Source: Gammaproteobacteria bacterium
GTDB taxonomy: Bacteria > Pseudomonadota > Gammaproteobacteria > Ga0077536
Direction: 5' to 3'
Assembly: GCA_024234975.1 (NCBI GenBank)
Contig: JACKNH010000043.1
Span: forward strand, 1-17,038
Length of the DNA: 17,038 nt
Positions 1-5,887 of the stretch are shown in pieces. The notes below the pieces were generated by a model that had not been told where the DNA came from, did no database searches, and was given only the letters and a program-made list of their open reading frames with translations. Position numbers and translations under genes: made by a program. Position 1 is the first letter of the stretch. Every line of letters starts with the position of its first letter.

Positions 1-157
1 CTTTCAACACTTACGCACGAGGCGGCAGTCGAAGAGTCCGCGAGAACTGTGCCCGGCATACTTCAGAGCTTATGCGTCCATTTCGGTATTGCCAGGGTCG
101 AACGCATAGGCACTGAATCGTCGACGTTACAAATATCCAGACGCCTTTCCTTCCCTT
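1..157. other. left-edge non-coding sequence
   Basis: No convincing gene end or RNA is visible in these bases. An open frame starting with GTG at 49 runs into the NERD gene in another frame and has no recognisable domain. The bases just before the NERD start are pyrimidine-rich and contain no Shine-Dalgarno sequence, so translation of that gene may begin from a leaderless or weakly initiated message. Confidence 0.4.
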
Positions 158-895
158 ATGAAAGTACTTCTTTTTCTGCTGGCTATTTTCGTCGGATTCC
201 GCATTGTTCTGCGGTCAGCGAAGTTCAAGGGCTATGCAGGCGAACGGAAGGTGGCCAGGAAACTGGAAAAGCTGCTGAAAAGGCATGATGGAGCAAGGGT
301 GTTCCACGATTTGGTACTGCAGACGCCGGATGGCACGACTCAAATCGACCATGTCGTTCTGTCTCAGAACGGTATATTCGTAATTGAAACAAAGAACATG
401 TCGGGATGGATTTTCGGCGGAGGGATGCAGCGCACATGGACGCAAACGATATACAAGAAGAAGTCGCAGTTTCAGAATCCATTGCATCAGAATTACAAGC
501 ATGTGAAGGCATTGGAGAATTTGCTCGGTTTGAAACAGGGTCAAACTATTAGTGTGGTGGTATTTGTTGGAGATGCGAAATTCAAAACGGCGATGCCGGC
601 CAACGTAATTACGTTGAAAGGGCTGTTGCCCTTGATCGCGTCGTATTCAGGTAAGGTCTTACTTGATGAAGATATCGAAAGATATTCTTCTGTGCTGTTG
701 GCGGTGACTTCGAACGCTTCTGTCACTCACAAGGAACATGTGACGAATGTCCGGAAAAATCTCAAAAATCCAGTATGCCCGCGCTGCGGCCGCCCGATGG
801 AGTTGCGAACCAACATGAAGGGCCGCAATCGGGGCGCGCAATTCTGGGGGTGCCCGGGTTTTCCATCCTGCCGCGGAACCCGGAAAGTGCGCTAA
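158..895 (+). CDS. membrane-anchored NERD-domain protein with topoisomerase-type zinc finger
   Basis: Probable nuclease-related protein of 245 residues. Residues 1-19 form one hydrophobic segment that probably anchors the protein in the inner membrane. A NERD (nuclease-related) domain follows at about 25-140. It has the restriction-endonuclease-like core residues Asp64 (in IDHVV) and Glu77-x-Lys79 (in ETKN), plus the usual downstream QNPLxQN stretch. The C-terminal 39 residues are a four-cysteine zinc ribbon like those at the C-terminus of bacterial topoisomerase I: CPRC, then CPGFPSC after an FWG. NERD followed by this finger is a known architecture; its substrate is not established, and nucleic-acid binding is inferred from the finger. 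I used the ATG at 158 because it gives the complete membrane segment, although no ribosome binding site precedes it. The gene is visibly more AT-rich than the genes on the right of the window, which may reflect transfer. It ends 41 bases before the methyltransferase. Confidence 0.85.
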   Translation: MKVLLFLLAIFVGFRIVLRSAKFKGYAGERKVARKLEKLLKRHDGARVFHDLVLQTPDGTTQIDHVVLSQNGIFVIETKNMSGWIFGGGMQRTWTQTIYKKKSQFQNPLHQNYKHVKALENLLGLKQGQTISVVVFVGDAKFKTAMPANVITLKGLLPLIASYSGKVLLDEDIERYSSVLLAVTSNASVTHKEHVTNVRKNLKNPVCPRCGRPMELRTNMKGRNRGAQFWGCPGFPSCRGTRKVR

Positions 896-936
896 GTAGC
901 GATCGAATCCTCAAGCTCTGAAATCAGGAAATTGTT

Positions 937-1692
937 TTGCAGCCAGATCCCCCATCAGCCATCGGAAACGCAGCGTCCTTTACCCCTGCCGCCGATGACG
1001 TCTTCGGTCGAATCGCCAATCGGTACGATGTCTTGTGCGACGTTTTCAGTTTCGGCATTCACCGGCTCTGGAAGAGACGCGTCGCCAAGGTGTTAGCCGA
1101 TGAGCATTGGTCGACGCTCCTTGATGGTGCTACCGGTACGGGAGACATCATCCTGCGTGTGCTCGCTCATGACTCGGTACAAGGTCGGAGTATCATCGCT
1201 TCAGACATAAGCCCGCAGATGCTGGCCATGGCGGAGCGAAGGCTGGCAGGGCACGCGGAGCAGGTGTCGATTCAGCAGTTGGATGTGGAAGCCATGCCGG
1301 AGGTGCCCAGCGACAGCCTTGATGCCTACTCCATCTCACTGTGCCTGAAGATTTGTGATCGACAGCTGGCACTGCGTGAAGCGTTGCGTGTACTCAAGCC
1401 GGGTGGCCGCATCATTATTCTTGAGGCATCCAATATCCCTTGGAAATCGCTACAGTCTGCCTACCTGATTTATATGTCTGTCTGCATGCCCGTTCTGGGT
1501 TGGCTGGCAACCGGTGGCGACGCCTCTGCCTATCGATACCTGCTGCAAGGAATCGAGCAATTCCCCAGCGCAGAAGCGCTTGCCGACGAGATGGCAGTGG
1601 CTGGATTTGCCGATGTTCGCTTTGAGCGTTTGAGTCTCGGCATTGTTGCCATCCACGTCGCGCGCAAGCCGTTTTCGGTCGACGAAGCCTGA
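937..1692 (+). CDS. UbiE/COQ5-like class I SAM-dependent methyltransferase
   Basis: Predicted 251-residue cytoplasmic C-methyltransferase. The start is a TTG preceded by AGGAA at 926-930. The first in-frame ATG lies well inside the SAM-binding fold, so the TTG is well supported. The first UbiE signature is recognisable at residues 30-45 (Tyr-Asp, then SFGIHRLW). SAM-binding motif I is LLDGATGTGD at 61-70, the acidic residue ending strand 2 is Asp90, and LDVEAMP follows at 115-121. The second signature region ends in RVLKPGG at 151-157, and the C-terminal part keeps AYRYL and a VAGF segment. In the ubiquinone and menaquinone pathways UbiE methylates the quinone ring precursor. This copy departs from the consensus: Met-Asn after Tyr-Asp is replaced by Leu-Cys, and ATGTG replaces the usual AGGTG. 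It also lacks ubi or men neighbours. It may therefore be a paralogue with another small-molecule substrate. Family assignment is firm, substrate is not. Confidence 0.85.
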   Translation: MQPDPPSAIGNAASFTPAADDVFGRIANRYDVLCDVFSFGIHRLWKRRVAKVLADEHWSTLLDGATGTGDIILRVLAHDSVQGRSIIASDISPQMLAMAERRLAGHAEQVSIQQLDVEAMPEVPSDSLDAYSISLCLKICDRQLALREALRVLKPGGRIIILEASNIPWKSLQSAYLIYMSVCMPVLGWLATGGDASAYRYLLQGIEQFPSAEALADEMAVAGFADVRFERLSLGIVAIHVARKPFSVDEA

Positions 1693-1930
1693 GCATTGGG
1701 TTGGCGGCTGGCTCGCGCTTGGTCAAACTGTGGGCCAGGGTTGTCTCCGAACTTGTGCATCCGGCTTGGGCTATCTATGCATGAACGCAAACGTGATACT
1801 GCAAGCGACACCTTACGTGACCAGATGTTCGGCAGAGGGTAGTGCGAACCTGTATCAGGCGGGGCGTCTACGGAAGAATAAGGAATATGTCGGTGCTACG
1901 TCAGAATTCTCTCTGAGAAAGGTATCTGCA

Positions 1931-2437
1931 ATGTCTATCCATGGATTTTCGAACAACAGTGCCAGCTCCAGATTTTTGGCACCTTCCGGTATACCGGTGA
2001 ATTGCTTGGCCCTGAACCTGATATTCGCAATTGTTCTGTCGGGTTTGTTGGTGGCTGAAGCTGCACGTGGACAGGATGTCGTCATTGCGGATGAGCTGCG
2101 GACCGCCTATTTCGAGCGCGCGCCGCGTGGGTTGGCTCGGTCCATGTCCAAGGCAGTGTCCGAGTGGTGCTCAACTGATTCCGGTGGACCGGAGGCCGAA
2201 GCTGTGGGATGGCTCTGTCAGCACACGAAGGCGATGTATTTCCGTAGCGTATACATCAACGGAGAACGTGGTTTCCATGGTCTTGTATGCCGAACAATGG
2301 ACTCTCCGCGATTCAAATACGTCGGCATGGACGTGGTTGAGGAATCTCTGGTCGATGGCGAGTGTGTTCCGGTTGAACGTGGCTACGACGCTGAATATGC
2401 ACTGTACGTGGACCGCATTGGTGGCGATGTCGAATAG
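1931..2437 (+). CDS. unrecognised exported or membrane-anchored protein
   Basis: A 168-residue protein that I do not recognise. The chosen ATG at 1931 has AAAGG at 1918-1922, eight bases upstream. The frame stays open back to 1643, but that extension overlaps the methyltransferase gene and has no ribosome binding site. Residues 24-45 form a hydrophobic segment preceded by a long polar stretch and followed by ARGQ. This could be an unusually long signal peptide or a single membrane anchor, which puts the rest in the periplasm. The mature part is acidic and has four cysteines (80, 96, 120, 145) that could form two disulfides, together with aromatic-rich strands near 103-115 and 128-133 (KYVGMD). 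No catalytic motif is visible. It lies downstream of the methyltransferase on the same strand but 238 bases away, so co-transcription is uncertain. Confidence 0.6.
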   Translation: MSIHGFSNNSASSRFLAPSGIPVNCLALNLIFAIVLSGLLVAEAARGQDVVIADELRTAYFERAPRGLARSMSKAVSEWCSTDSGGPEAEAVGWLCQHTKAMYFRSVYINGERGFHGLVCRTMDSPRFKYVGMDVVEESLVDGECVPVERGYDAEYALYVDRIGGDVE

Positions 2438-2926
2438 GCGGTCCCAGAACCTGGACAGGCAGGTCAATATTTATCGCGGTTAAACTGGGGGGCAGATCTC
2501 GCTTTCCCAGCCTGAACCGGTACCGCGGAAGCAGAGGCAGCCCCGCTGTTCCTGGTATTGAGCCGAGCAGTAGAGATACGGCGTCAGGTCTAGATTTAGC
2601 GTTCCCGATAATAGACCTGACACCTCTCCTGTTACCTTTCCCCAATGCCGGCATCGTCCGGTCTCCACCGCGCTGCAGCAGCTGCGGGGCACAGAACAGC
2701 GCTTCCGCTTCGAAGTCTCGGCAAATGTCCTCGGGAGGATGCTTTTTCTAAGTCCCTGTAATGGCGTGTTTTTCCAGGCAGCCGTCCCGTCGAACCTGAT
2801 CCAGGACCGGACGGACGGCGGGAAGTCGGTCCAAAGTCGTACCCAAGTCGGGTTCTTGTCGTAGCAGTGTGCGCCGCCAGGTCGAATAATGGCCGCCACC
2901 GGAGTCCCAATGGGGGAGCATTGAAA
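2438..2926. other. 489-base gene-free stretch with palindromes
   Basis: No open frame here has a recognisable domain, good start site or plausible composition on either strand. Minus-strand frames at 2480-2899 and 2632-2910 are rich in Arg, Ser and Pro and look like chance translations. The stretch contains GGGGGCAGA at 2488-2496 and a perfect inverted repeat at 2583-2621 (listed separately). It ends with the ribosome binding site of the next gene (GGGGGAG at 2912-2918). It may be the eroded remains of a mobile repeat or of a lost gene. Confidence 0.45.
2583..2621. repeat. perfect 10-bp inverted repeat, REP-like
   Basis: GTCAGGTCTA at 2583-2592 is the exact reverse complement of TAGACCTGAC at 2612-2621, with a 19-base AT-rich loop. 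The right arm continues as CACCT, and the ten bases CCTGACACCT at 2616-2625 recur at 4730-4739 in a second, weaker palindrome. No thymine run follows, so a simple terminator is unlikely. The arms resemble GTCAGGTCT-type repeats that I associate from memory with REP sequences mobilised by RAYT transposases. That association is an inference, and no transposase gene is present here. Confidence 0.55.
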
Positions 2927-3475
2927 ATGTACGTGAACAGTACCCGCCTTCGAGAGCTACGCCTGGCTCGCCAATGGTCGCAGGATCAATTGGCCGCTTT
3001 GAGTGGTTTGAACCTGCGCACCATCCAGCGCCTTGAGTCCGGCGCCAAGATATCGACTGAGTCTTTGCGCGCACTCGCGGCGGTCCTTGAAGTACCGGCC
3101 GACAGCTTGCTGATGAGTCACCCGGCTCCCGGCCAGCCAGCCACCAAGGCAATGCGTGAAGGTGTACTTCGAGGGCTGGAATTTGCCGGCACTACTCAGC
3201 GAGCAGATTTCTGGTGGTTCGCGCTTGGGGTGGCCATGTTGCTGGCATTGGCAAAGGTGCTCAGTGAGGGGCTCGGTCCGCTGCCGCTGCAGATCGTTTC
3301 ATTGATTGTGTTGCTGCCCTGGGTTGCATCTTGCACCCGGCGTCTACGCGATGCCGGACTCAGTCCCTGGTGGCAACTCATCAGTTTGGTTCCAGTGGCG
3401 GGTTTCCTTGTGCTGCTGTATCTGCTTACTCACCCCACCAAGGAAATGGAACCGGTAGCTTCGTCATCGAACTGA
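2927..3475 (+). CDS. XRE-type helix-turn-helix protein fused to DUF805-like membrane domain
   Basis: A 182-residue predicted membrane-bound DNA-binding protein. Residues 6-62 form a Cro/C1-type helix-turn-helix: LRLARQWSQDQLA, then SGLNLRTIQRLESG, then the SLRALAAVLEV helix. Residues 79-170 match the DUF805 pattern: an EFAGTTQRADFWWF opening, three hydrophobic segments at about 95-111, 118-135 and 149-167, and between them the conserved CTRRLRDAGLSPWW (usually RRLHDxGrSGWW). The ATG at 2927 was chosen because GGGGGAG at 2912-2918 precedes it and because the HTH begins immediately. The frame extends upstream to 2867 without support. A tethered HTH protein could sense a membrane signal or regulate nearby genes; the target is unknown. 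It stands alone, converging on the dehydrogenase gene. Confidence 0.85.
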   Translation: MYVNSTRLRELRLARQWSQDQLAALSGLNLRTIQRLESGAKISTESLRALAAVLEVPADSLLMSHPAPGQPATKAMREGVLRGLEFAGTTQRADFWWFALGVAMLLALAKVLSEGLGPLPLQIVSLIVLLPWVASCTRRLRDAGLSPWWQLISLVPVAGFLVLLYLLTHPTKEMEPVASSSN

Positions 3476-3507
3476 AGTCGCCGCGGTCGTAATCAGTGCC
3501 ACAGAAC

Positions 3508-3546
3508 AGGGGGCAGAACACAGTAAACAAGTCCCGCTTACCCCCT
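3508..3546. repeat. short G-run/C-run inverted repeat
   Basis: AGGGGG at 3508-3513 pairs with CCCCCT at 3541-3546 across a 27-base loop. The left arm continues as GGGGGCAGA (3509-3517), and the same nine bases occur at 2488-2496. It may be a worn repeat or part of a termination region between two convergent genes. The loop carries no further complementarity. Confidence 0.3.
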
Positions 3547-3586
3547 ATATATATTCAGGGCCAGTGTAAAAACGCGGCCCAACCGT

Positions 3587-3631
3587 GATACAGCGCAAGA
3601 TGCATTAGCGGGTTCGTTTGCTGCGTGTATC
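3587..3631. terminator. bulged hairpin in the convergent intergenic region
   Basis: The left arm at 3587-3598 (GATACAGCGCAA) pairs with the right arm at 3618-3631 (TTGCTGCGTGTATC). That gives 12 pairs with two single-base bulges in the right arm and a 19-base loop. It lies between the stop of the HTH-DUF805 gene and the stop of the dehydrogenase gene, where a bidirectional stop signal would be expected. A second small stem, GGGCC/GGCCC, sits at 3558-3580. Neither is followed directly by a thymine run, so this is not a classical intrinsic terminator. Confidence 0.3.
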
Positions 3632-3707
3632 GGAAAATACGTGTGCCCTGTATTCTCCGCCGCTTTTCCACATTATCCGGGCCTGGATTGACGCATCGCT
3701 CCTGGTT

Positions 3708-4655
3708 CTATATTTCGACTTGATTAATCAAATCCAGCCCCTGCCTTAAGCGGTCACAATTCTCGATCGCCACTTGCAAACTGCGCGCGAGGGTCTCGGG
3801 GGTCAGCCAGGCAAGATGTGGCGTCAGTACGACGTTATCCAGCGCCAGCAGCGGGTTGTTCTCGGGTGTGGGTTCAACCGCAAATGTGTCGAGCCCTGCG
3901 CCGGACAGATGGCCTGATTTCAAGGCGGCGATCAGTGCGGATTCATCAACCAGGCCACCTCGGGCGGTATTGATCAGTACCGCCCCCTTGCGCATGCACT
4001 GGATCGTGTGCTCGTTGATCAAGTTTTCCGTCTCCTTTGTCTGCGGAACATGCAACGAGACGATATCGGAGTGCCTGAGGAGTTCTATCAGGGCCGTGTA
4101 TTCGGCGGTCGCTTCCGGTTTGGGCGTTCGCGAAAAATAGAGCACCTTGGCCCCCATCGCCTGCAATACCGGAGTCAGTCGCCTCGCAATTTCGCCGTAC
4201 CCGATCAATCCAACGGTCCGGCCACAGATTTCCCCCATCGTATCGATGGTTTCATCTGCTATGGACCAGCCTTTTCCAAGGCGTGTTTGCCGATCGAGTA
4301 CGGTGAGTCGACGCAGGACTGCCAGCATCAAGGTCAAGGTCAGTTCAGCGACGGCCTGGCTATTGGTGCCGGGCATATTCGCAACCGCTATGCCGTGGTT
4401 GCGGGCGGCGGCGAGATCTATCGTATTCACCCCGACGCCGATCTTTTGTATCAGGCGCAGGTTGGGTGCGGAGCGGATCATTGCGTCTGTTACCGGCTTT
4501 AATACATGCAACAGTACATCGGTATCACGAAGTTCCCTTTCCAGGCCGGCATCATCGTCTTCATCCACGACAGAAATACTCAACCAGTCCGGAATGATTT
4601 CCGCCAACCTTTGGCGAAAGCCCCGGCTGGCACGATAATGGAGCAGCGCTTTCAT
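3708..4655 (-). CDS. D-isomer-specific 2-hydroxyacid dehydrogenase
   Basis: Cytoplasmic NAD(P)-dependent dehydrogenase of 315 residues, the usual length for the family (glyoxylate/hydroxypyruvate reductase, phosphoglycerate dehydrogenase and relatives). It interconverts a D-2-hydroxyacid and its 2-oxoacid; the exact substrate cannot be read. The split catalytic domain occupies about 1-98 and 285-315, and the Rossmann domain about 99-284. Visible landmarks are the substrate-loop segment KIGVGVNTID (71-80), the dinucleotide motif GYGEIA (152-157), and the catalytic triad Arg232 (NTARGG), Glu261 (FAVEP) and His280 (LTPHLAW). At the end of the second strand the acidic residue typical of NAD-dependent enzymes is absent and the sequence reads YFSRT, with Arg176. 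That pattern favours NADP(H) by analogy with glyoxylate reductases. The ribosome binding site is weak (GAG). It converges on the HTH-DUF805 gene and seems to be a single-gene unit. Confidence 0.92.
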   Translation of the reverse strand: MKALLHYRASRGFRQRLAEIIPDWLSISVVDEDDDAGLERELRDTDVLLHVLKPVTDAMIRSAPNLRLIQKIGVGVNTIDLAAARNHGIAVANMPGTNSQAVAELTLTLMLAVLRRLTVLDRQTRLGKGWSIADETIDTMGEICGRTVGLIGYGEIARRLTPVLQAMGAKVLYFSRTPKPEATAEYTALIELLRHSDIVSLHVPQTKETENLINEHTIQCMRKGAVLINTARGGLVDESALIAALKSGHLSGAGLDTFAVEPTPENNPLLALDNVVLTPHLAWLTPETLARSLQVAIENCDRLRQGLDLINQVEI

Positions 4656-4679
4656 GAAAGAATCTCGTTCCGGGTATTC

Positions 4680-4739
4680 GGTGCCGGGTCTATTTTGCGG
4701 TCACTCTATTGTCAAAAACGAAAAACGGGCCTGACACCT
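4680..4739. repeat. degenerate palindrome related to the 2583-2621 repeat
   Basis: The left part at 4680-4697 (GGTGCCGGGTCTATTTTG) is an imperfect reverse complement of the right part around 4721-4738 (ending CGGGCCTGACACC). The last ten bases, CCTGACACCT at 4730-4739, are identical to 2616-2625. It lies just upstream of the dehydrogenase gene, in the gap before the divergent YjbR gene. It looks like an older copy of the same repeat family. It could also affect the dehydrogenase promoter. Confidence 0.45.
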
Positions 4740-4812
4740 ATACACGAGACTTTGATGTCAGCAAATCAATTTGTCTACAGCCCCCTTTACGCGCCATCCG
4801 CATTTATCAGCC

Positions 4813-5163
4813 ATGAAGATTGACACGATTCGAAAGCATGCCATGTCGCTGGAAGCAGTGACTGAAGAACCGCACCATCACTTCTCATCGTTCCGTGTGA
4901 AGGGCAAGATTTTCGTCACGGTGCCGCCCGGTGACGAATTCATCCACGTGTTCCTGGGCGAGGAGGATCGGGAAGCTGCGCTTGCCGTCTATCCGGACTT
5001 CGTCGAGAAGCTGTTCTGGGGCAGGAAGGCGCTGGGTTTACGCGTGAGTTTGAAAGCGGCAAAACCCGCAGTGGTCAAATCACTTATCGATAAGGCGTAC
5101 GAGACGCGCGTTCTCAAGGGCGCACGGCCGAGAAAGCGGTCAGCGGCCGGCAGAACTCCATAG
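4813..5163 (+). CDS. MmcQ/YjbR family protein
   Basis: A 116-residue small cytoplasmic protein of the MmcQ/YjbR family, whose members adopt a double-wing DNA-binding-like fold; their biological role is still unclear. Matching features are the opening helix with SLEAVTEEPHHH (12-23), the FRVKGKIFVTVPPGDEFIHVFL strands (27-48), the helix around AVYPDFVEKLFWG, and the LRVSLKAAKPAVVKSLIDKAYE stretch (76-97). The tail after residue 101 is strongly basic (RPRKR) and could contact nucleic acid. I chose the ATG at 4813 because the domain begins there. A TTG at 4771 would add 14 residues of no clear meaning, and neither start has a good ribosome binding site. It is convergent with the toxin gene. Confidence 0.82.
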   Translation: MKIDTIRKHAMSLEAVTEEPHHHFSSFRVKGKIFVTVPPGDEFIHVFLGEEDREAALAVYPDFVEKLFWGRKALGLRVSLKAAKPAVVKSLIDKAYETRVLKGARPRKRSAAGRTP

Positions 5164-5237
5164 CAATTTCCAGTGGCGTCCGTTTCCCCGGTTGTATGGC
5201 TTGGAAAACCGGTTGCAGATACACGACGTTTACCGGC
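5164..5237. other. convergent gap between YjbR and doc with weak hairpins
   Basis: CCGGTT at 5188-5193 pairs with AACCGG at 5207-5212 (13-base loop), and GTTTA at 5228-5232 pairs with TAAAC at 5239-5243 across the doc stop codon. Both are weak, and neither has a clean thymine run. They may help end transcription from both sides. Confidence 0.25.
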
Positions 5238-5630
5238 TTAAACAGACTCGACGCTATTTTCTTGCAGCCACTCAGTCAATGCTGCTTCGTCAACTTCGCC
5301 TGCAGCCAGTCGCTGGAACATGATCACCGCTTCGGCTTCCGATGCATCCAGGGTGTAACCGTTGAGTTCGAGAAAAACGGCGGCGATGGTCAGCGCTACT
5401 CGCTTGTTGCCATCTGTGAACGGGTGATTTCTGGCAATGCCATACGCATATGCGGCAGCCAACTGATGTATGGTCGCCGCACTTTCGTAGGTTGCCTTCC
5501 GCATCGGGCGGGCGAGAGCGGAATCCAACAATGCCTGATCGCGAACGCCCGGCAGCCCACCATGTTCTGCGATAAGCATCTGATGCACTGCCTGAACAAG
5601 TTCCGGCAGCACCCAGACCGGGCCTTTCAT
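5238..5630 (-). CDS. doc: Doc/Fic-family toxin (death-on-curing)
   Basis: Toxin component of a type II toxin-antitoxin pair, 130 residues, the normal size for Doc. The core motif HPFTDGNKR is at residues 69-77. Doc proteins use a HxFx(D/N)(A/G)NKR motif to phosphorylate elongation factor Tu and stop translation, whereas AMP-transferring Fic proteins have HPFxxGN(G/N)GR. This motif therefore reads as Doc (Asn-Lys-Arg end) with the Fic-like His-Pro-Phe. The other Doc hallmarks are present: AVHQMLIAEHGGLPGVRD near 14-31, LLDSALARP at 34-42 and the VFLELNGY helix at 85-92. Its ATG overlaps the antitoxin stop as ATGA (5627-5630), so translation is coupled. Overall the gene looks intact and probably functional. 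The HPF triplet leaves some chance of a different transferred group. Confidence 0.93.
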   Translation of the reverse strand: MKGPVWVLPELVQAVHQMLIAEHGGLPGVRDQALLDSALARPMRKATYESAATIHQLAAAYAYGIARNHPFTDGNKRVALTIAAVFLELNGYTLDASEAEAVIMFQRLAAGEVDEAALTEWLQENSVESV

Positions 5631-5851
5631 TTTGCGAGCTCGTGAAGCGCGTTCCGGTACTTCTTCATCACCTTTTCGGCGGCGTCCATCTGGTCCTGGA
5701 AATCCGGCTGATAGGGCGTGATGGTCAGACCGTCCGGGGTCTCCACCAGAAAGAGCACATCGCCCTTTTCGGCGCGCAGCTTCGCCAGCGCTTCCTTTGG
5801 AAGGACGATGCCCATCGAGTTACCAATGGCTGTCACTTTGACCTTGAGCAT
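5627..5851 (-). CDS. AbrB/MazE-type antitoxin partner of Doc
   Basis: A 74-residue antitoxin. Residues 1-46 form a swapped-hairpin AbrB/MazE/SpoVT DNA-binding domain: VTAIGNSMGIVLPKEAL, then AEKGDVLFLVETPDGLTITPY. The remaining 28 residues are charged and helical (DQMDAAEKVMKKYRNAL) and are the likely toxin-neutralising tail. The ATG has a strong GGAAGGAA ribosome binding site (plus-strand 5855-5862). As in other such pairs the antitoxin is encoded first and probably represses the operon together with the toxin. Doc is classically paired with Phd; here the antitoxin fold is AbrB instead. Two palindromes directly upstream are the likely operator. Confidence 0.92.
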   Translation of the reverse strand: MLKVKVTAIGNSMGIVLPKEALAKLRAEKGDVLFLVETPDGLTITPYQPDFQDQMDAAEKVMKKYRNALHELAK

Positions 5852-5867
5852 GGCTTCCTTCCGCGAT

Positions 5868-5887
5868 GTTATAACGCATGTAATTAC
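5868..5887 (-). promoter_or_regulatory. twin palindromic operator of the AbrB-Doc operon
   Basis: Two perfect 8-bp palindromes, GTTATAAC (5868-5875) and GTAATTAC (5880-5887), stand with centres exactly 12 bp apart, just upstream of the antitoxin ribosome binding site. Read on the coding strand they lie within a tandem 12-base repeat, TGCGTAATTACA then TGCGTTATAACA, that matches at 10 of 12 positions. The proximal palindrome contains TATAAC, which fits a -10 box at 5 of 6 positions. Binding of the antitoxin there would block RNA polymerase. No good -35 box is visible. Confidence 0.6.

Noticed and set aside
49..288. 79-codon frame at the left edge
   Set aside because: It overlaps the start of the NERD gene in another frame and has no domain.
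1643..1930. Upstream extension of the unrecognised exported protein
   Set aside because: The extension overlaps the methyltransferase gene, lacks a ribosome binding site and would bury the hydrophobic segment deep inside the protein. The ATG at 1931 has a good site.
2480..2910. Minus-strand open frames in the gene-free stretch
   Set aside because: They have no domain, no ribosome binding site and odd composition. I found no trace of transposase motifs in them.
3546..3554. TATATATAT run as a possible promoter box
   Set aside because: It sits between two convergent genes, where no promoter is needed, and no matching -35 box is seen.
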